Positions 60,385 to 64,000 of a DNA stretch of 64,000 bases are shown one piece after another. The position numbers were made by a program, and so were the translations under genes. Each line of letters starts with the position of its first letter. The first letter of the stretch is position 1. Below the pieces are notes generated by a model. It saw only the letters and a list, made by a program, of their open reading frames with translations. It did no database searches and was not told the origin of the DNA. Origin of the DNA: Pseudodesulfovibrio cashew (GTDB lineage: Bacteria; Desulfobacterota; Desulfovibrionia; Desulfovibrionales; Desulfovibrionaceae); the NCBI RefSeq assembly GCF_009762795.1, contig NZ_CP046400.1:3845951-3909950 (forward strand), read 5' to 3'.

Positions 60385-60795
60385 ATGAATAAACAAGACC
60401 TCATCATTGCAACCGCCATTCTTCAGGCTCAACTATTGAAAAAAATTGATCAGCATTTATCGGTACATGGCATCAGCTTTTCGGAGTTTCTGGTGATGCA
60501 TTTTCTCAATGCAGCCCCCCACAAGACAATGAGGCGGATTGATCTGGCCGAGAGCATAGGCCTCAGCGCTTCAGGCGTAACGCGTCTTGTGAACCCGATG
60601 GTAAAAAACCACCTGGTCGAAAAGGAAAGCAATCCGAGGGATGCAAGGGTGAGCCTCGTCAAGCTTTCGGAGACCGGAGCCAATCTGTTCAAGGATGCCT
60701 CAGCCAGCTTCAAACTGAGTGCCGAATCCATCCTCAAGCCGCTTGATGACAAACAAACCAAGACGCTTGCCGAACTCATCGAAAAGCTGCTGTAG
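60385..60795 (+). CDS. MarR family transcriptional regulator
   Basis: A 136-residue MarR winged-helix regulator (RRIDLAESIGLSASGVTRLVNPM recognition region). MarR proteins usually repress efflux or detoxification genes and are released by ligands. It lies just upstream of an acetyltransferase gene it may control. AGAGAAG precedes the ATG. Base composition is lower in GC than the neighbouring genes, suggesting transfer. Confidence 0.88.
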   Translation: MNKQDLIIATAILQAQLLKKIDQHLSVHGISFSEFLVMHFLNAAPHKTMRRIDLAESIGLSASGVTRLVNPMVKNHLVEKESNPRDARVSLVKLSETGANLFKDASASFKLSAESILKPLDDKQTKTLAELIEKLL

Positions 60796-60847
60796 GCAGG
60801 AAATACATCACGCTTTTTGATCCGATTCAAAAACAAGGAGAGCACAC

Positions 60848-61498
60848 ATGCTTGATCCGACTAAAAAATATCCCATGAGCATGCCGGATGGCACTATAAT
60901 TCGAACCGTCGTGCACCTGAACCATGTCATCGACCATCCACGAATGGAGATCGGCGATTTCAGCTACTATTCCAATTTCAAGGAGCTGGAAGATTATGCG
61001 GCTGAAATAGCGCCCTACCTGTTTCCCCTGAGTCTCGAGAAACTCGTCATCGGCAGGTTTGTTCAAATGGCTCACGGAGTCCGCTTCATTACAAGCACGG
61101 CAAACCACAATATGAGTGGTTTTTCCACCTACCCCTTCAATAACTTCATGATGACGTCCGAAACAACCCGGGAAGACATCCAGGCCATGTTCCAGATACC
61201 GGGCCGAAAAGGGGATACGGTGGTGGGGAATGATGTTTGGATAGGCATGGATGCCACCATCATGCCCGGTGTCACCATTGGCGACGGAGCGATAATCGGC
61301 AGCTGTGCCGTCGTCACCAAGGACGTCGAGCCGTATACCATAGTAGGCGGCAACCCCGCCCAACCGATTCGGAAACGGTTTGATCCGCAGGCAGTTGAAA
61401 AACTTCTCGAAATTCGCTGGTGGGATTGGCCCACGGACAAAATAACCGAGAATATCAACGCCATCACCGGAGCGGATATCGGCGCCCTCATGTGCTAA
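60848..61498 (+). CDS. Vat/CatB-type xenobiotic acetyltransferase
   Basis: A 216-residue left-handed beta-helix acetyltransferase with hexapeptide repeats ([17 protein letters not shown] and [16 protein letters not shown]). It resembles streptogramin A (Vat) and type B chloramphenicol acetyltransferases, which O-acetylate drugs. The histidine region [14 protein letters not shown] is conserved. Adjacent MarR and moderate GC suggest a transferred resistance-like pair; whether it gives antibiotic resistance is unknown. Confidence 0.85.
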   Translation: MLDPTKKYPMSMPDGTIIRTVVHLNHVIDHPRMEIGDFSYYSNFKELEDYAAEIAPYLFPLSLEKLVIGRFVQMAHGVRFITSTANHNMSGFSTYPFNNFMMTSETTREDIQAMFQIPGRKGDTVVGNDVWIGMDATIMPGVTIGDGAIIGSCAVVTKDVEPYTIVGGNPAQPIRKRFDPQAVEKLLEIRWWDWPTDKITENINAITGADIGALMC

Positions 61499-61894
61499 CC
61501 TACCCTTGGCCTGCGCAGTACGGCCAGCAACACCAAGACCGCTGAACGGCACTCCCCCCAACAGAATAGAAAAGGCCTGACCGTCTTGAAGCACAGCCAG
61601 GCTTTCTCTTTGAAAAAAGCATGGGGTCCCATATGCTTTCAAAGACATGGGGGGGGAATACGGCCTTTAACTCAACGGTTTCTTTGCGATTGGTTGTGAT
61701 CCCAAGTCCTCAGCAAAAAATGACAGAAGACATATCTGCCGAAGTGATTAAGATGAATAATTAAAGCCGAGTGCGTTCACACACACTCGGCTTTGTTACG
61801 TGTAACGAGCCAGTCAAATTCAAAAGGAAACAGACGAGCGCGGACCACCCGATCTACAGAATCTCATCAGTCATAAGACCGGGTTAACCTGCTA
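61499..61894. other. Intergenic region between convergent genes
   Basis: A 396-base spacer. Besides the terminator at 61763 there is an imperfect hairpin at about 61571-61607 after the acetyltransferase gene. Confidence 0.5.
61763..61796. terminator. Terminator between the acetyltransferase and purT
   Basis: An 11-bp stem AAAGCCGAGTG (61763-61773) pairs with its complement (61784-61794), with TTT on one side and AAA on the other, so it can act in both directions. Confidence 0.8.
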
Positions 61895-63076
61895 CTAATA
61901 TAGGACAGTTACAGCTGAAGAAACTCTTTTTGCTTTCTCTACAGCAGCCTCAACGTCGTCAGCAAGGGCCAAAGCAACGCCCAGACGACGGACTCCAGCG
62001 CATTCGCCTTTCCCGAAAATTAAAACCTTCGTATCCGCCTCACGGAGCGCAGCATCGACGCCATCAAAGGCGGGCTTGTCAGAGGTGCCATTGGATAAAA
62101 TCACACTCGAAGCGGCGGCTCCGTATTGACGAATACCCGGAATCGGCAAGCCCAAAACAGCTCTGACATGCAGGGCAAATTCACTTAAATCCTGAGAGAT
62201 GACAGTCACTAATCCTGTATCGTGAGGGCGAGGGGAAACTTCACTAAAGATAACATCGTCATCTTTGACAAACAGTTCAACACCAAAAAGGCCGCGCCCA
62301 CCCAGGGCGTCAGTGATCTTGCGCGCATATTCCTGAGCTTTCGCAAGGGCCGCCTCACTCATGGGTTGCGGCTGCCAGGATTCACGGTAATCCCCATTTT
62401 CCTGTCGATGCCCAATCGGCTCACAGAACGTTGTTCCATCAATGTGACGCACGGTCAAAAGGGTAATCTCATAATCAAAAGGTACGAATTTTTCGATGAT
62501 GATGCGCCCTTCACCAGTACGACCGCCAGACTGAGAATAGTCCCAGGCCTTTTGGACATCGGCCTCACTTTTCACAGTGGATTGCCCTTTTCCAGAAGAG
62601 CTCATGACAGGCTTGATCACACATGGAATACCGATTTCAGCCACTGCCGCCCGGTATTCTTCTTCCGTATCGGCGAAGCGGTAAGGCGATGTGGTCAGGC
62701 CAACCTCCTCGGCGGCAAGACGCCGAATGCCTTCACGATCCATTGTCAGCTTGGTCGCATTGGCAGTAGGGATGACATTGAATCCCTCTTTTTCAAGCTC
62801 GACCAAAGTGGACGTCGCAATAGCCTCGATCTCGGGCACAATATAGTCTGGCTTCTCTTCCGTAATAACTCGACGAAGCGCATCACCATCCAACATGGAC
62901 ATGGTATACGAGCGGTGCGCCACCTGCATGGCAGGGGTATCGTCATAGCGGTCAACCACAATGACCTCAACGCCAAGACGCTGCGCTTCAATCACGACTT
63001 CCTTGCCAAGTTCGCCACCGCCAAGAAGCATCATTTTCTTTGCTGATGCAGTTTTTGCCGTTCCTAATATTGTCAT
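61895..63076 (-). CDS. purT: Phosphoribosylglycinamide formyltransferase 2 (PurT)
   Basis: A 393-residue ATP-grasp enzyme of purine synthesis that formylates GAR using formate and ATP. The ATP-grasp phosphate loop is seen in [13 protein letters not shown], and [14 protein letters not shown] near the N-terminus is typical. The ATG at 63076 has AAAGG eight bases upstream; an earlier ATG at 63106 lacks one. Core metabolism gene, immediately next to mobile-element remnants. Confidence 0.95.
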   Translation of the reverse strand: MTILGTAKTASAKKMMLLGGGELGKEVVIEAQRLGVEVIVVDRYDDTPAMQVAHRSYTMSMLDGDALRRVITEEKPDYIVPEIEAIATSTLVELEKEGFNVIPTANATKLTMDREGIRRLAAEEVGLTTSPYRFADTEEEYRAAVAEIGIPCVIKPVMSSSGKGQSTVKSEADVQKAWDYSQSGGRTGEGRIIIEKFVPFDYEITLLTVRHIDGTTFCEPIGHRQENGDYRESWQPQPMSEAALAKAQEYARKITDALGGRGLFGVELFVKDDDVIFSEVSPRPHDTGLVTVISQDLSEFALHVRAVLGLPIPGIRQYGAAASSVILSNGTSDKPAFDGVDAALREADTKVLIFGKGECAGVRRLGVALALADDVEAAVEKAKRVSSAVTVLY

Positions 63077-63205
63077 ATTGAATACCTTTGAATTAATTGA
63101 AATCACGCTTTACACAGGGAATCTCTATGCCAAATTTCCCCTCAAATTGAAAGGATTTCCCTTTTCGATTTCAGGGTGGAAACGGCTGTCATCGAAGCAG
63201 ACAGC

Positions 63206-63365
63206 GGCAGGAGCTTCACCGGTAAGTTGCGGGATGAGCTGCTGAACGGAGAGATTTTCCATTCGTTGAAAAAAGCTCAGATAGCATTCGAGAACTGGCG
63301 GCAGGAATACAAGACGACCAGACCTCGCAGCTCGTCTGGATACGAGCCGCCTACGCCAGTCGCGA
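63206..63365 (+). pseudogene. IS3-family transposase OrfB remnant
   Basis: A short stretch encodes the C-terminal part of an IS3-family integrase-type transposase: SFTGKLRDELLNGEIFHSL, then NWRQEYKTTRPRSSSGYEPPTP. The DDE core upstream is gone and the frame has no proper start, so it is a relic. It marks past insertion activity beside the tRNA fragment. Confidence 0.85.
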
Positions 63366-63524
63366 GGCTACCTCATAGGGGGAGCGAAGCTGGGGAATGG
63401 ACAACCTCAGCAGGAAGAGTGCAGACCAACAATCTCCAGGGATTGCTGATGTTAGGTGGACCACCGGAAGTGTATCCAAGAAAAATGAGGTCATCCAAAA
63501 CAATGGATAACCTCTTGAAACTCG

Positions 63525-63570
63525 TGGTGGAGCTGGAGGGAATTGAACCCACGACCTCTTGGATGCCATA
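63525..63570 (-). repeat. tRNA-Ala(GGC) 3' fragment, likely attachment-site half
   Basis: Read on the minus strand, the 46 bases match a tRNA 3' half: anticodon loop ATGGCAT with anticodon GGC, anticodon-stem strand CCAAG, variable loop, T-arm with TTCAATT, acceptor strand CAGCTCC, discriminator A and encoded CCA. The 5' half is absent. Integrases of genomic islands commonly leave such copies at one end. Confidence 0.75.
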
Positions 63571-63772
63571 CCAGGGTGGCGACAGACTGAGCATGAAACA
63601 AGGTTTGACCTTCCATTAACCAACTGTAATACGGTTTTTTATTCACGACATTGCAATATCCTGCGGATTGCCTAACATACCTACAGCCCGTATCGTTTAA
63701 AAAACGTCAAGCACTTCCCGTAGAACAAACCGCAGCAGTTAATATACACATACAACGATAATGGAGAGGGAA

Positions 63773-64000
63773 ATGAGAGTAGGCGCAGTTCAATGTAAAT
63801 CTACAGCAGGTGATATAATCACAAATATCGAACGACATCTGCAATTTATACAAATTGCCGCCAAAAACAATGTAGACTTGTTATTTTTCCCTGAGCTTTC
63901 AATCATTGGATATGAACCAAGACTCGCGAAGCCACTTGCCATGACCCTATCTGATCTCGTTCTGGATTCATTGAAAGAGCAAAGCAATCGGCACGATATA
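63773..64000 (+). CDS. Carbon-nitrogen hydrolase (nitrilase superfamily), partial
   Basis: The first 76 codons of a nitrilase-superfamily gene that runs off the window. MRVGAVQCKSTAGDIITNI starts the fold and FFPELSIIGYEP contains the catalytic glutamate. GGAGAGGG precedes the ATG by five bases. It is AT-richer than the rest of the window, consistent with an island starting at the tRNA fragment. Substrate cannot be judged from the fragment. Confidence 0.82.
   Translation, partial: MRVGAVQCKSTAGDIITNIERHLQFIQIAAKNNVDLLFFPELSIIGYEPRLAKPLAMTLSDLVLDSLKEQSNRHDI

Noticed and set aside
60015..60392. 125-residue frame upstream of MarR
   Set aside because: No ribosome site, low-complexity translation, overlaps the MarR start.
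1..64000. CRISPR arrays, rRNA, intact tRNA, replication origin
   Set aside because: Looked for and not seen; the only tRNA-like sequence is the 46-base fragment at 63525.

Overview
The window is a GC-rich bacterial chromosome segment, most likely from a Desulfovibrio-like sulfate reducer (Desulfovibrionaceae). This is inferred from a choline TMA-lyase that closely resembles the Desulfovibrio alaskensis enzyme, a CooA-type regulator, anaerobic radical and Fe-S enzymes throughout, and a local sigma-54 regulatory network. No rRNA, intact tRNA or CRISPR array was seen.

Left part (1-24.9 kb). A minus-strand operon (7.8 to 1.4 kb) joins a three-subunit molybdenum hydroxylase to an aryl/acyl-CoA ligase-like adenylating enzyme, a free acyl carrier protein and a GNAT-like acyltransferase. 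It converges on an MFS transporter and looks like a small uncharacterised pathway. Next come an acetate transporter, a LysE exporter and a minus-strand operon (OsmC, lipoamide dehydrogenase, GcvH, LipA, MerR regulator). A betaine/carnitine/choline transporter (BCCT), a type I phosphodiesterase, an odd 192-residue protein, two EamA transporters, a YitT membrane protein and a PAS-sigma54 activator follow. Eight copies of a GCGAC-N6-GTCGC palindrome sit upstream of the BCCT gene, the activator gene and the second EamA gene. Two of these regions also hold good -24/-12 promoters, so this looks like one regulon.

Middle (25-39.6 kb). A complete glycyl-radical-enzyme microcompartment operon for choline, read on the minus strand: BMC-T shell, aldehyde dehydrogenase with its catalytic Cys lost, CutC, CutD, a BMC shell protein with a Rho_N/SAP-like tail, active aldehyde dehydrogenase, BMC-H, PduL, EutJ-like, a flavoprotein-like protein, BMC-P, BMC-T, a small unknown, BMC-H, PduS-like Fe-S flavoprotein, PduT-like BMC-T, PduU-like shell, EutP-like GTPase. 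Choline is split to trimethylamine and acetaldehyde; acetaldehyde becomes acetyl-CoA and then acetyl phosphate inside the shell. The usual iron alcohol dehydrogenase is absent, so NADH may be reoxidised through PduS/PduT.

Right-centre (40.4-51 kb). A FadR-type GntR regulator with two matching palindromic operators faces a plus-strand operon: polyamine-type ABC importer (ATPase, Tat-exported binding protein, two permeases), hydantoin/allantoin racemase, allantoinase, allantoate amidohydrolase, a diverged ketol-acid reductoisomerase and ureidoglycine aminohydrolase. This is a ureide (allantoin) uptake and breakdown cluster whose last step may be carried out by the reductoisomerase-like protein.

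Right end (51.5-64 kb). A DUF362 ferredoxin-like protein; a CcdA/thioredoxin/DGC-protein thiol operon; a CODH-derived protein stripped of metal ligands, converging on a CooA-like CO-sensor gene; a cupin plus molybdopterin oxidoreductase; MarR regulator plus xenobiotic acetyltransferase; PurT; and an edge of mobile DNA with an IS3 transposase remnant and a 46-bp tRNA-Ala(GGC) 3' fragment. An AT-richer nitrilase-family gene then runs off the window.
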